This document shows, in pieces, positions 1-9,293 of a stretch of 64,000 nucleotides of DNA (positions within the stretch are counted from its first letter, which is position 1; each line of letters starts with the position of its first letter). Position numbers and translations under genes: made by a program. The notes under the pieces are model-generated. The model did not search any database and was not told the origin of the DNA. It saw only the letters and a program-made list of their open reading frames with translations. The DNA is from an uncultured Christensenellaceae bacterium. Its GTDB lineage: Bacteria > Bacillota > Clostridia > Christensenellales > UBA3700. The stretch covers positions 169,613-233,612 of the forward strand of contig CALWGZ010000001.1 in assembly GCA_944380285.1 (NCBI GenBank), in the 5' to 3' direction.

Positions 1-1
1 G

Positions 2-241
2 ATCGCCGAAGTCGTGCTGCCCTCCTTCCCCGGCACCGACGTCGCCACGCTCGCGAACGCGATCCAAGCCTACAAGGATATCGGCGCGTACAGCTCGTCT
101 CTTGTTATGGACAAATCGGACCTAGACGCCCTGCAAGCGATCATCATCGAAGCCGGCGTGATCGACGAGAAGGTCGACTTTGAAAAGATCGTCGACAACT
201 CGTTCGCCAAAGCCGCCGAAAGCGAAGTCTCGGGGGCGTGA
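2..241 (+). CDS. ABC transporter substrate-binding protein, C-terminal fragment
   Basis: Open from the first bases of the window, so the 5' part lies outside; the last 79 codons are present. The end of the protein has an alternating helical pattern (QAYKDIGAYSS, SDLDALQAIIIEAG, VDFEKIVDNSFAKAA) like the C-terminus of NMT1/THI5/SsuA-type periplasmic-binding proteins, which are lipoproteins delivering substrate to the permease. The stop is 1 nt before the ATP-binding subunit, and the permease follows, so this is the binding subunit of one importer. Substrate (thiamine precursor, nitrate, sulfonate or other) cannot be read from this fragment. Confidence 0.7.
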   Translation: MAEVVLPSFPGTDVATLANAIQAYKDIGAYSSSLVMDKSDLDALQAIIIEAGVIDEKVDFEKIVDNSFAKAAESEVSGA

Positions 242-242
242 G

Positions 243-1019
243 ATGGAGCGCCCCATCCCCGTCGTCCTCAAAGACGTCGGGCTGACATACCACACCTCGG
301 ACGGTGAGACCAAAGCGGTCGAGCACCTTTCGCTCACACTCAAATACGGCGACATCTTGGGCATTGTCGGTCCGAGCGGCTCGGGCAAGACCACCCTTCT
401 TTCCGTCGTCGCCGGCATCCTTGCGCCGACCGAAGGCAAGGTCGAAGTGTGCGGGCTGCCGCCATCGGAAGGCAAAGACAAGTGCGGCTATATGTTGCAG
501 CGCGACGAACTGTTCCCGTGGCTGACGATCATCGACAACGTGCTGCTCTCCGCCAAGGTCAAGGGGCTGAAAGACAGGCGCGCCTATGCCGAAAATTTGC
601 TGGACAAATACGGACTCAAAGCGTATGCCGACAGGTATCCGCGCGAGCTGTCGGGAGGTATGCGACAGCGCGTCGCGCTCATCCGCACGCTCGTCCCATC
701 GCCCGAGATCCTGCTCCTCGACGAACCGTTCGGTGCGCTCGACTTTCAGACGCGCGTCTACGTCGTCGACGACGTGCGCAAGATCATCAAAAACGAGGGT
801 AAAAGCGCGCTCTTCGTCACCCACGACATCTCGGAGGCGATCTCGATGTGCGACGCGCTCGCCGTACTCTCGGCGCGGCCCGCGCACGTCAAAAAGTTCT
901 TCGACCTGTCCCGCCTCGCCCACCTCTCGCCCATGCAGCGGCGCGACGATCCGTCGTTCGGCGCGCTCTACGACGAGGTGTGGAAGGCGCTCGAATTCAA
1001 AAAGGAAAACGAAATATGA
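243..1019 (+). CDS. ABC transporter ATP-binding protein (SsuB/TauB/NrtD type)
   Basis: 258-residue nucleotide-binding subunit that powers the importer at the inner face of the membrane. Walker A GPSGSGKT at about 43-50, Q-loop Gln at about 86, signature LSGGM at 136-140, Walker B LLLDEP at 157-162 followed by FGALD, and the switch His in FVTHD near 194. The FGALD form and the length fit the nitrate/sulfonate/taurine/thiamine-precursor group. The ATG at 243 is chosen over an upstream in-frame ATG because it follows the preceding stop by 1 nt; it overlaps the permease start by ATGA. Confidence 0.93.
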   Translation: MERPIPVVLKDVGLTYHTSDGETKAVEHLSLTLKYGDILGIVGPSGSGKTTLLSVVAGILAPTEGKVEVCGLPPSEGKDKCGYMLQRDELFPWLTIIDNVLLSAKVKGLKDRRAYAENLLDKYGLKAYADRYPRELSGGMRQRVALIRTLVPSPEILLLDEPFGALDFQTRVYVVDDVRKIIKNEGKSALFVTHDISEAISMCDALAVLSARPAHVKKFFDLSRLAHLSPMQRRDDPSFGALYDEVWKALEFKKENEI

Positions 1020-1846
1020 ATGACGTCAAGAAAAAAGAGCAAGGCTTCTCAAAGGCGCATATCGAATTTTTGGCAAAGAAACGACGCGAAAAGATCGCGA
1101 TCTATTGCTGCCGCGTCGGCGTGCTCGTCGTCGTGCTCGCATTGTGGGAACTGCTCGCGTTTTGCGGCGCGATCGACGCGTTCATCACCTCGTCCCCGTC
1201 GCGCATCGCCGCCAAATTGGCGCAGCTCGCGGCGGACGGCGAATTGTTCAAACACGCCGCAGTCACCTTGGGCGAAACGCTCGCCGGATTTGCGATCGCT
1301 ACCGTCGTCGGCACTCTCGTCGCGATAGGGCTGTGGTGGTGCGAACCTCTTCGCAAGACGCTGGAGCCGCACCTCGTCATCCTCAACGCTCTGCCAAAGA
1401 TCGCGCTGGGTCCGATCATCATCATCTGGATGGGGTCGGGCGCCGGCGCGATCGTCTTCATGGCGGTGCTCATCTGCGTGATCATCACCGTGATCGGCGT
1501 GCTGAGCGGCTTTATGCAGACGGACAAGGGCAAGTTGACGTTGATGGATACGCTCGGCGCGACCAAGCGGCAAAAATTGACGATGCTCGTGCTCCCCGCC
1601 AATATCCCGACGATCGTGTCCGCACTCAAGATCAACGTGGGGCTGAGTTGGGTCGGCTCGATCATGGGAGAATATCTCGTGTCCCGAGCGGGACTGGGGT
1701 ATTTGATCATCTACGGCGGTCAGGTTTTCGACCTCGACCTCGTGATGACCTCGACGATCGTGCTCTGTGTGCTCGCCGCCGCGATGTACGGCGCGGTCGC
1801 GCTGTTCGAAAAGGCAGTCGCCAAAAAATTCGACGCAGAAAGTTAA
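1016..1846 (+). CDS. ABC transporter permease (SsuC/TauC/NrtB type)
   Basis: 276-residue integral membrane subunit. The ATG overlaps the ATPase stop (ATGA), indicating translational coupling. A charged N-terminus (KKKEQ, KKRREK) precedes a first transmembrane segment near residues 30-50; four or more further hydrophobic stretches follow. The cytoplasmic coupling loop reads LMDTLGATKRQKLTMLVLP, matching the EAA-loop position (DTLGA...VLPA) of BPD_transp_1 permeases. Last gene of the transporter operon; two hairpins follow. Confidence 0.92.
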   Translation: MNDVKKKEQGFSKAHIEFLAKKRREKIAIYCCRVGVLVVVLALWELLAFCGAIDAFITSSPSRIAAKLAQLAADGELFKHAAVTLGETLAGFAIATVVGTLVAIGLWWCEPLRKTLEPHLVILNALPKIALGPIIIIWMGSGAGAIVFMAVLICVIITVIGVLSGFMQTDKGKLTLMDTLGATKRQKLTMLVLPANIPTIVSALKINVGLSWVGSIMGEYLVSRAGLGYLIIYGGQVFDLDLVMTSTIVLCVLAAAMYGAVALFEKAVAKKFDAES

Positions 1847-1850
1847 GCTC

Positions 1851-1899
1851 CCCGACCCTCGCGGTCGGGTACATAGAAAGCGAGCCGTTTGGCTCGCTT
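1851..1899 (+). terminator. Tandem terminator hairpins of the ABC operon
   Basis: Two adjacent hairpins directly after the permease stop: CCCGACC/GGTCGGG (1851-1869) and AAGCGAGCC/GGCTCGCTT (1878-1899). The second is followed by a T/A-rich stretch (ATTATCAATTATTATT) rather than a clean U-tract, so termination may be partial. Confidence 0.65.
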
Positions 1900-1937
1900 A
1901 TTATCAATTATTATTCATTAGCAATAAGTATTTTATA

Positions 1938-3290
1938 TTATAAAAGAAACATCGCCATATATATGGGCAAATAGACCATCCCGTCCTCGACCTTGAGATC
2001 GGCAGTATGCAAGACATAGGGCTCGTACAATTGCTCGGCGTATTTATTGACAAACTTTTTGAGCGAGTTCAATGTGTATCTCCCGGCGGATTTGACCTCT
2101 ATCGGCGAGATGTTATGGCGCGATGTCGTCTTGCTCTTCGCGATCAAAAAGTCGATTTCCATACGCGAGTCGCTGTCCTTAGACGACTCGGAATAGAAGT
2201 ACAACCTCCTCCCCCCGGCGGTCAACATTTGCGCAACCATATTCTCCATCAACATCCCGGCGTTGACCTCAAGCTTGTCGAAAAGCAATTTTTTGTACAA
2301 CTCTTGCGATACGATCGTGTTTTCGTCAAACGCGTGGCTGATCAAAAGTCCCGTGTCGCCCATATAACATTTGAGCGTCGGTCTGTCCATCCTCATCTTC
2401 AGCCCTATCGTCGGCTCGGTCGTGTTGTAGCAAGGCGAAACTATCATCGCGTCGGTCAACCAAAACAGCGCGTCTTCATAGTCTCGCATCCGCGCACCCT
2501 TTTGCAGCGCCGAGAGCTTAAACTTGCGGTCGTGCCGTTGCAATTGCGACGGTATGTCGTCGAAAATGCTCTCCGCTTTGAGCTCGCAGCCTTGCGCGTG
2601 CTTGACAATGTCGGAACGGTACAACTCCAAAATGTCGCGTTTGACCTCGTCCACTCTCTCAAAGTCTTGCGTATCGATATAGGTCTGCACTGCTTGCGGC
2701 ATGCCGCCTACGATCATGTATTGACGAAAGTAGTCCATCGCCTTGCGGTGCAACATTTGCCCGACCGCCTTCTTGCGCCCAAAACATGACCGCAAATAGT
2801 CGATCATGACATCGTTGCCAACCGCCCACAAAAACTCTTCGAAGTCCATCGGACACATCTTTATGCGCCGCTCTTCCGACGGGATCACTATGTCTTTTAC
2901 ATTCTTCTTGATCGACATCAGCGAGCCGGTCTCGATGTAGTCGTATCTGCCGTCGGCAACCAAATACTTGATCGCCGCCCTTGCGCGAGGACAAAGCTGT
3001 ACTTCATCAAAGACGATCACACTTTCTCGCTCATACAACTTTACGCCGTAATAGTTGGACAACTTCAAAAACAACGTGTCCAAATCATCAAGACCGTCGT
3101 CGAACAGCGAAGCGATCTGCTTCCCTGCACGGTTGAAGTCGACGAGAATGTACGACTTGTACTCTTCGCGCGCGAATTGCTCGGCAATATAACTCTTGCC
3201 GACGCGTCGTGCGCCTTCGAGCAAGACAGCCGTCTTGCCTGCCGAAGTTCGCTTCCATTCCTTGAGTTTGTCTAGAATTTTTCTCTTCAT
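1938..3290 (-). CDS. AAA ATPase with DUF4143 C-terminal domain
   Basis: 450-residue ATP-binding protein of the AAA_14/DUF4143 type. P-loop EGARRVGKS at about 25-33, Walker B VIVFDE at about 91-96, sensor-like TGSLMS near 121-126; the C-terminal half holds a PIEVKSAGRYT segment resembling the PD-(D/E)xK-like core seen in DUF4143 proteins (E-x-K preceded by MEIDFLI). The family is common in gut anaerobes; its biochemical role is not established. The ATG at 3290 is preferred over the longer frame because AGGAGA sits 6-7 nt before it. The upstream DNA is the 33-bp-period repeat array; the longer frame would translate two repeats as KTSKMC/KTSKTC. Confidence 0.85.
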   Translation of the reverse strand: MKRKILDKLKEWKRTSAGKTAVLLEGARRVGKSYIAEQFAREEYKSYILVDFNRAGKQIASLFDDGLDDLDTLFLKLSNYYGVKLYERESVIVFDEVQLCPRARAAIKYLVADGRYDYIETGSLMSIKKNVKDIVIPSEERRIKMCPMDFEEFLWAVGNDVMIDYLRSCFGRKKAVGQMLHRKAMDYFRQYMIVGGMPQAVQTYIDTQDFERVDEVKRDILELYRSDIVKHAQGCELKAESIFDDIPSQLQRHDRKFKLSALQKGARMRDYEDALFWLTDAMIVSPCYNTTEPTIGLKMRMDRPTLKCYMGDTGLLISHAFDENTIVSQELYKKLLFDKLEVNAGMLMENMVAQMLTAGGRRLYFYSESSKDSDSRMEIDFLIAKSKTTSRHNISPIEVKSAGRYTLNSLKKFVNKYAEQLYEPYVLHTADLKVEDGMVYLPIYMAMFLL

Positions 3291-3312
3291 TTCCCATCTC
3301 CTGTACCTATGA

Positions 3313-3463
3313 TAACACGTTTTTGAAGTTTTTGCAAGTCGAATTTTACACATTTTTGAGGTTTTGCGACGAAGCAAATTACACATTTTCGAGGTTTACA
3401 AAGTTATAATTTTACACATTTTCGAGGTTTAGCAAATAGCGATCCTACACATTTTTGAGGTTT
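3313..3463. repeat. Five 19-bp repeats at exact 33-bp period
   Basis: Consensus TTACACATTTTTGAGGTTT (+ strand) begins at 3313, 3346, 3379, 3412 and 3445, each separated by 14 bp of unrelated sequence. Copies 2-5 differ at one or two positions; the copy nearest the ATPase gene (3313) has three changes. The period is about three helical turns, so all copies face the same side of DNA. The array is immediately upstream of the DUF4143 ATPase start. Spacers are far too short for CRISPR. Confidence 0.9.
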
Positions 3464-3627
3464 AGGACTCGTTTTGCATTATTGCTCCGCCTGTTTACAC
3501 TCAAAGATAGAGTTGTTTGCCGCCTTGTGAGCGCTCTCGAAAAGAATAGTTTTTTGTCGCCCCCGGCGTCTCTCGTCTTATGCTGCGTATACTCTCGTGA
3601 GCGCTGCCGATCGTCGACCTATGCGCC

Positions 3628-4644
3628 CTATCTCCTGCGACGAAAAAGGTTGACCGAGTGGATGCTCGGACGGCGAACGGACAGCATGCTTGCGACAAAG
3701 ACGGGGATAATGCCTATGACTACCGCCGACGCGGCGGCGCCGATCAGCGGATAGAAACCGTCGACGGCGGACGCGAAGTCGAGCTTGGACGACGCGAGCG
3801 CGAGCATCGCGACAGCGCAGCTTGCCGACACTCCGCTGCCGAACGCCTTTTCCAAACCGTCGCGAAGCGTCTTTGCCGCGCCGACGAGGGTCGTCAAAAT
3901 CGCGGTGATCGCTATCGCCGCACCGACAAAGCCTGCGCCGATGTCGCGGCAAAACTCGAACAGAGGCATCGCAAAGTCGGCGTAGCCCATACTGACGACG
4001 TACACCCCGGCAAGCAGCGCAGCCATCACGCATCCGCTCGCCGCGGATATGCAACAGATCTCCGCCGCGCTCGCCTCTTCGGCGTCCTTGGACACGAGCA
4101 CGCCGCCAAGCAGCATGTTCATCGCGCAATAGCTGACCGAGGGATAGATCGCGACGGGCAGGCTCTCGCCCGTCTGCTCGCTCTTCGCCGCCAAATACAA
4201 GATCATCGCCGCCAGCGCCGGCACCAAGATCAGGTTGACCGCGCCCACTCCGCGCAGATCTTTGCCGGCGAGCGCGACCGCCGCCAGCGCCGCCGCTACG
4301 CCGAGATGTTCGACGCCCGTCAACCGCGCGAGCAATTGCTCAAGCCCCGCGGTCATCGTCGCAAAGATCAGCACCGTAGCCGCGACACCGACGACGTTTA
4401 CGCAGCAAAATCCGCCCCTCGCCGCAGTCGCCGCGATCGAGCCGTCCCTCCCGAGACGCGCGACCGTCTTGCCCGCGGCGATGAACAACCCTGCAAACGC
4501 GCCCATCAATACCCCGGCAAGTACGGGCGACAAGATGCCCAAGTCACCGAAAAAGACGATTATCTCGCGACCGGTCGCGAAGCCCGCGCCGACGACCGCC
4601 CCGACAAATATGCATACCGTTTTCAATATGTATGAAGTGCGCAC
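3628..4644 (-). CDS. YkvI-like membrane protein (APC superfamily)
   Basis: 338-residue polytopic membrane protein with about ten hydrophobic segments. The N-terminal GAVVGAGFATGREIIVFFG signature and length fit the YkvI family, uncharacterised relatives of the amino-acid/cation symporter fold with a Gly-rich broken first helix. Start is GTG; no Shine-Dalgarno (SD) is visible. A TTGACA lies at 4676-4681 but no good -10 accompanies it, so promoter placement is open. Substrate unknown. Stands alone between the yhbY terminator and the repeat array. Confidence 0.75.
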   Translation of the reverse strand: MRTSYILKTVCIFVGAVVGAGFATGREIIVFFGDLGILSPVLAGVLMGAFAGLFIAAGKTVARLGRDGSIAATAARGGFCCVNVVGVAATVLIFATMTAGLEQLLARLTGVEHLGVAAALAAVALAGKDLRGVGAVNLILVPALAAMILYLAAKSEQTGESLPVAIYPSVSYCAMNMLLGGVLVSKDAEEASAAEICCISAASGCVMAALLAGVYVVSMGYADFAMPLFEFCRDIGAGFVGAAIAITAILTTLVGAAKTLRDGLEKAFGSGVSASCAVAMLALASSKLDFASAVDGFYPLIGAAASAVVIGIIPVFVASMLSVRRPSIHSVNLFRRRR

Positions 4645-4708
4645 AGCTATTGATATGCGCGCCCTCTGCCGGCAATGTCAAACAATGCGTACATAGCTGT
4701 TTTGCATG

Positions 4709-4737
4709 AAAAAAGGCGGCGGAAAAGCCGTCGCCTT
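4709..4737 (-). terminator. Terminator of the guaA-purA-obgE-yhbY operon
   Basis: On the minus strand a 10-bp stem AAGGCGACGG/CCGCCGCCTT with one G.U pair and a 5-nt loop is followed by TTTTTT. It lies 40 bp past the yhbY stop. Confidence 0.85.
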
Positions 4738-4778
4738 CAAAATAGGATGAATTGCTTTTCGGTGATCATCGACTTTTG

Positions 4779-5066
4779 TCACAAAAGATGCTTGACCCCG
4801 TCGGCTGTCGAGACGCGATAGAGCGTGATCTTGAAGCCGAGCGTCTGCACTATCTCCGCGCCGAGCGCGTCGGCAAGCGCGGCGGCGACCGTCTTGACGT
4901 CGTCGTCCGAGTTGCGAAGTACGCTGACCTTGACGAGCTCGCGCGCGGTCAATTGCTCGTCGACCTGCTTCAAGACGGTGTCGGTGACGCCGTTTTTGCC
5001 CACCTGCGTGATCGCCTTTTCAGTCATCGCGATCGAACGCAATTTTGCCCTGTCCGATGTGTTCAT
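4779..5066 (-). CDS. yhbY: YhbY-type CRM-domain RNA-binding protein
   Basis: 95-residue single CRM (chloroplast RNA splicing and ribosome maturation) domain. GKNG at about 23-26 is the GxxG RNA-binding loop; LVKVSVLRNSDDDVKTVAAALADALGAEIVQTLG matches the middle and end of the family. These proteins associate with pre-50S particles. The ATG at 5066 is preceded by AAGGAGA 4 nt away; a longer frame has no such site. Last gene of the operon, 34 bp after obgE, which fits a joint role in 50S assembly. Confidence 0.9.
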   Translation of the reverse strand: MNTSDRAKLRSIAMTEKAITQVGKNGVTDTVLKQVDEQLTARELVKVSVLRNSDDDVKTVAAALADALGAEIVQTLGFKITLYRVSTADGVKHLL

Positions 5067-5100
5067 ATCTCTCCTTTTTTGCGATATGTTTCGCTTTTTG

Positions 5101-6378
<1,278 letters not shown>

Positions 6379-6400
6379 TTATTTTTCCTGCCCGTGTGCG

Positions 6401-7771
6401 TCAACCGAGCTTTGCCTTGATCGCCGCAGCCGCCTTGCGACCCGCGCCCATCGCCAAAATGACCGTCGCCGCGCCCGTGACGGCGTCGCCGCCGGCGTAT
6501 ATCTTGTCATTGCTCGTACGCATGGTCTCCTCGTCGACGACGATCGTGCCGCGGCGCGAAAACTCTATCTTGTCCGTCGACTTGCGGATGAGCGGATTGG
6601 GGCTTGTGCCCAACGCGACGATCACCTGATCGACGTCCATCTCGAACTCGCTGCCCTCGATCGGCACCGGCGACCGTCTGCCCGACGCGTCGGGCTCGCC
6701 GAGAGCCATGCGCACGCATTTGAGCGCAGTCACTCTGCCGCCCTCGCCGAGCACCTCGACGGGATTGGTCAAAAGCTCGAACACTATACCCTCTTCTTCG
6801 GCGTGCTCGATCTCCTCGCCGCGCGCGGGCATCTCTTCGCGCCCTCTGCGATAGACGATCGTCACGTCCGCGCCCATACGCCTTGCGGTGCGCGCAGCGT
6901 CCATCGCGACGTTGCCCGCGCCGATGACCGCGACCTTTTTGCCGCAATACACCGGCGTGATCGCGTCCTCGCGGTATGCCTGCATCAGGTTGACACGCGT
7001 CAAAAATTCGTTGGCGGAACCGACGCCGTTGAGATTCTCGCCCGGCACGCCCATGAACTTGGGAAGTCCCGCGCCGGTGCCGATGAATATCGCGTCGAAC
7101 TCGTCCAAAAGGTCGTCGATCGTCAACGTCTTGCCGATCACCGTGTTGAGCCTGAACGTCACGCCCAGCGCCTCGAGCTTGGCGATCTCCTTGGCGACGA
7201 CCTTGTCCTTGGGCAGTCTGAACTCGGGGATGCCGTAGACGAGCACGCCGCCCGGCTTGTGGAACGCCTCGAACACCGTCACGTCAAAGCCTGCCGCCGC
7301 GCAGTCCGCCGCGCAGGTCAGACCGCTGGGTCCGCTGCCGACGACCGCGACCTTTTTGCCCCTCTTCGCCGCCTTTTGGGGCGCTTTGGGATGGGCGAGC
7401 GCATAGTCGCCGACATACCTTTCGAGCGCGCCTATCGCAACCGAACCGCCCAGCTTCGCCTTGCGCACGCAAAGCGCCTCGCATTGCTTTTCCTGCGGAC
7501 ATACCCTGCCGCATATCGCCGGCAACAGCGTGTCCAAGCTGATCTCGCGAACCGCGCCGTCCAAGTCGTCCTCTTTGAGCCGCGCGATGAAAGCAGGGAT
7601 GTTGACCCCGACCGGGCAGCCCTTTCGGCAGGGCGCCGCCGCGCAATGCAGACATCTGTCCGCCTCTTCGAGCATGGTCGCGTGATCGTAGCCCTGCGAC
7701 ACCTCGTCGAAATTGTGTATCCTCTCCTCCGCCGGCTGAACGCCGACGGGATGTCTTGCGCTCGTGTTCAT
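6401..7771 (-). CDS. nfnB: NfnB-type NADPH oxidoreductase subunit (GltA family)
   Basis: 456 residues. The N-terminus carries the Cys set of two 4Fe-4S clusters (C40, C43, C48, C52 and C87, C91, C97, C101), then an FAD dinucleotide fold GSGPSG (145-150) and a second NAD(P) fold GAGNVAM (284-290). This is the homotetrameric-glutamate-synthase-like small-subunit family; paired with the gene upstream it is NfnB, the NADPH-binding half of NADH-dependent reduced ferredoxin:NADP oxidoreductase. The ATG overlaps the nfnA stop (ATGA). An older annotation would be gltA, but no large subunit is present. Confidence 0.9.
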   Translation of the reverse strand: MNTSARHPVGVQPAEERIHNFDEVSQGYDHATMLEEADRCLHCAAAPCRKGCPVGVNIPAFIARLKEDDLDGAVREISLDTLLPAICGRVCPQEKQCEALCVRKAKLGGSVAIGALERYVGDYALAHPKAPQKAAKRGKKVAVVGSGPSGLTCAADCAAAGFDVTVFEAFHKPGGVLVYGIPEFRLPKDKVVAKEIAKLEALGVTFRLNTVIGKTLTIDDLLDEFDAIFIGTGAGLPKFMGVPGENLNGVGSANEFLTRVNLMQAYREDAITPVYCGKKVAVIGAGNVAMDAARTARRMGADVTIVYRRGREEMPARGEEIEHAEEEGIVFELLTNPVEVLGEGGRVTALKCVRMALGEPDASGRRSPVPIEGSEFEMDVDQVIVALGTSPNPLIRKSTDKIEFSRRGTIVVDEETMRTSNDKIYAGGDAVTGAATVILAMGAGRKAAAAIKAKLG

Positions 7772-8592
7772 AGCTTCTCTCCTCTCAATCGGCAAGCCTG
7801 CTCGTGCTCGCGGTAGAAGCCGCTGCGGTTCATCGCCTCGGCGAAGTCGATCAAATGCCCGTCGAACTCGGGACCGTCCACGCATGCGTATTTTGTCTCG
7901 CCGCCGACGGTGACGCGGCAGCCGCCGCACATGCCCGTGCCGTCGACCATGATGCTGTTCATGCTGACGATCGTGCGGATGCCGTAAGGACGGGTCAGCT
8001 CGCAGACGTTGCGCATCATGATCATCGGTCCGACGACGAACACGCAGTCTATCTTGTCGCCGCGGTCTATCAATTGTTGAAGGACGGTGGTGACAAAGCC
8101 CTTTACGCCGACCGAGCCGTCGTCGGTCGCGATCAAAAGCTCCTTGCTCTCGCGGCGAAATTCGTCGACCGCAAACAGCAGCTCTTCGGTGCGCGCGCCG
8201 ATGATCGTCGTGCACGGCTTGCCCTGCGCGTTGCGAAGTTTTGCCTGCGGATAGATGACCGCGCAGCCTATGCCTCCGCCGACCAGGACGACGTTGTCGT
8301 AACTCGAAAGATCGGTCGCGTTGCCCAAAGGTCCGACGACGTCGTGAAGACTGTCGCCCTCTTTGAGCGTGCCCATCTTGTGAGTGCTGTAACCCACGTC
8401 CTGAACAAGCAGTGTGATCGTGCCCGCGTGCCTGTCGTAGTCGCAAATGGTGAACGGGACCCTCTCGCCCTCGTCGTCCACGCGGACGATGACGAACTGT
8501 CCCGGAAAGCAATGTCTGGCAACGTCGGGCGCAGCGACCACATATTGTTTTACGCGCGGCGCGACGTCGTCGATCTTGATCAATTTGTTCAT
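7768..8592 (-). CDS. nfnA: NfnA-type FAD/NAD/2Fe-2S subunit
   Basis: 274 residues, ferredoxin-NADP reductase-like. RVPFTICD (44-51) binds FAD, GGGIGC (105-110) the nucleotide, and C222, C225, C237 in GTGMCGGCR...KYACVDGPEF hold the 2Fe-2S centre; the same architecture is called sulfide dehydrogenase beta or PyrK-like. With NfnB it couples NADH and ferredoxin to NADPH formation by electron bifurcation, supplying NADPH to the biosyntheses around it. SD GAGG before the ATG at 8592. Confidence 0.9.
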   Translation of the reverse strand: MNKLIKIDDVAPRVKQYVVAAPDVARHCFPGQFVIVRVDDEGERVPFTICDYDRHAGTITLLVQDVGYSTHKMGTLKEGDSLHDVVGPLGNATDLSSYDNVVLVGGGIGCAVIYPQAKLRNAQGKPCTTIIGARTEELLFAVDEFRRESKELLIATDDGSVGVKGFVTTVLQQLIDRGDKIDCVFVVGPMIMMRNVCELTRPYGIRTIVSMNSIMVDGTGMCGGCRVTVGGETKYACVDGPEFDGHLIDFAEAMNRSGFYREHEQACRLRGEKL

Positions 8593-8648
8593 TTTTATAC
8601 CTCGCCGCATATGCGGCAAAATGTTGTCTTTTTTTGTGCCCGTGTGCG

Positions 8649-9293
8649 TCAGCGGCGCTTTTGCGCCTCGGCGTACATGTCGCAATATTCGGATATCATG
8701 CACTCGTCGCATCTCGGGGCGCGCGCTGTGCAGACGTATCTGCCGTGGAAGATGAGCGCGTGGTGAGCGGCGCTCCAATCCTCGGGATCGAACGCCTTCA
8801 TCAACGCGTTCTCCGCGTCGACGGGCTTGTCCGACTTGACAAAGCCGATGCGGTTTGCGAGCCTCAAAACGTGGGTGTCGACCGCGATCGCGTTGCCGCC
8901 GAAAGCGACGGCGTAGACGACGTTGGCAGTCTTGCGCCCCACTCCCGCAAGCGTGGTCAGCTCGTCTATCGTCGACGGCACCTTGCCGCCGAACCGCCCG
9001 ACGATGTCCTTCGCCGCCGAGATGATGTGCGCCGCCTTGTTGTGATAGAAGCCGCACGAGAAGATGTACTTCTCGAGCGTCTCCTGCGGCATCTCGGCGA
9101 ACTGCTCTGGCGTCGAGTAGTCGGCAAACAGCTTCGGCGTCACCTCGTTGACGCGCTTGTCCGTGCATTGCGCGGACAGTATCACCGCGACGAGCAATTG
9201 GAAAGGCGTAGCGAAATCGAGCTCGCATTGAGCGTCCGGATGCTGCCTCTCCAAGCCCTCGAGTATGAGTTTCGCCTGCTTCTTTGTCTTCAT
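8649..9293 (-). CDS. nth: Endonuclease III
   Basis: 214-residue DNA glycosylase/AP lyase for oxidised pyrimidines. Helix-hairpin-helix LAGVGRKTANVV with catalytic Lys121, catalytic Asp139 in AVDTHV, and the C-terminal 4Fe-4S set C188-x6-C195-x2-C198-x5-C204 are all intact. The ATG overlaps the dapL stop as ATGA. Confidence 0.96.
   Translation of the reverse strand: MKTKKQAKLILEGLERQHPDAQCELDFATPFQLLVAVILSAQCTDKRVNEVTPKLFADYSTPEQFAEMPQETLEKYIFSCGFYHNKAAHIISAAKDIVGRFGGKVPSTIDELTTLAGVGRKTANVVYAVAFGGNAIAVDTHVLRLANRIGFVKSDKPVDAENALMKAFDPEDWSAAHHALIFHGRYVCTARAPRCDECMISEYCDMYAEAQKRR

Noticed and set aside
3313..3463. CRISPR array
   Set aside because: Repeats are 19 bp with 14-bp spacers and no cas genes are near; far outside CRISPR dimensions.
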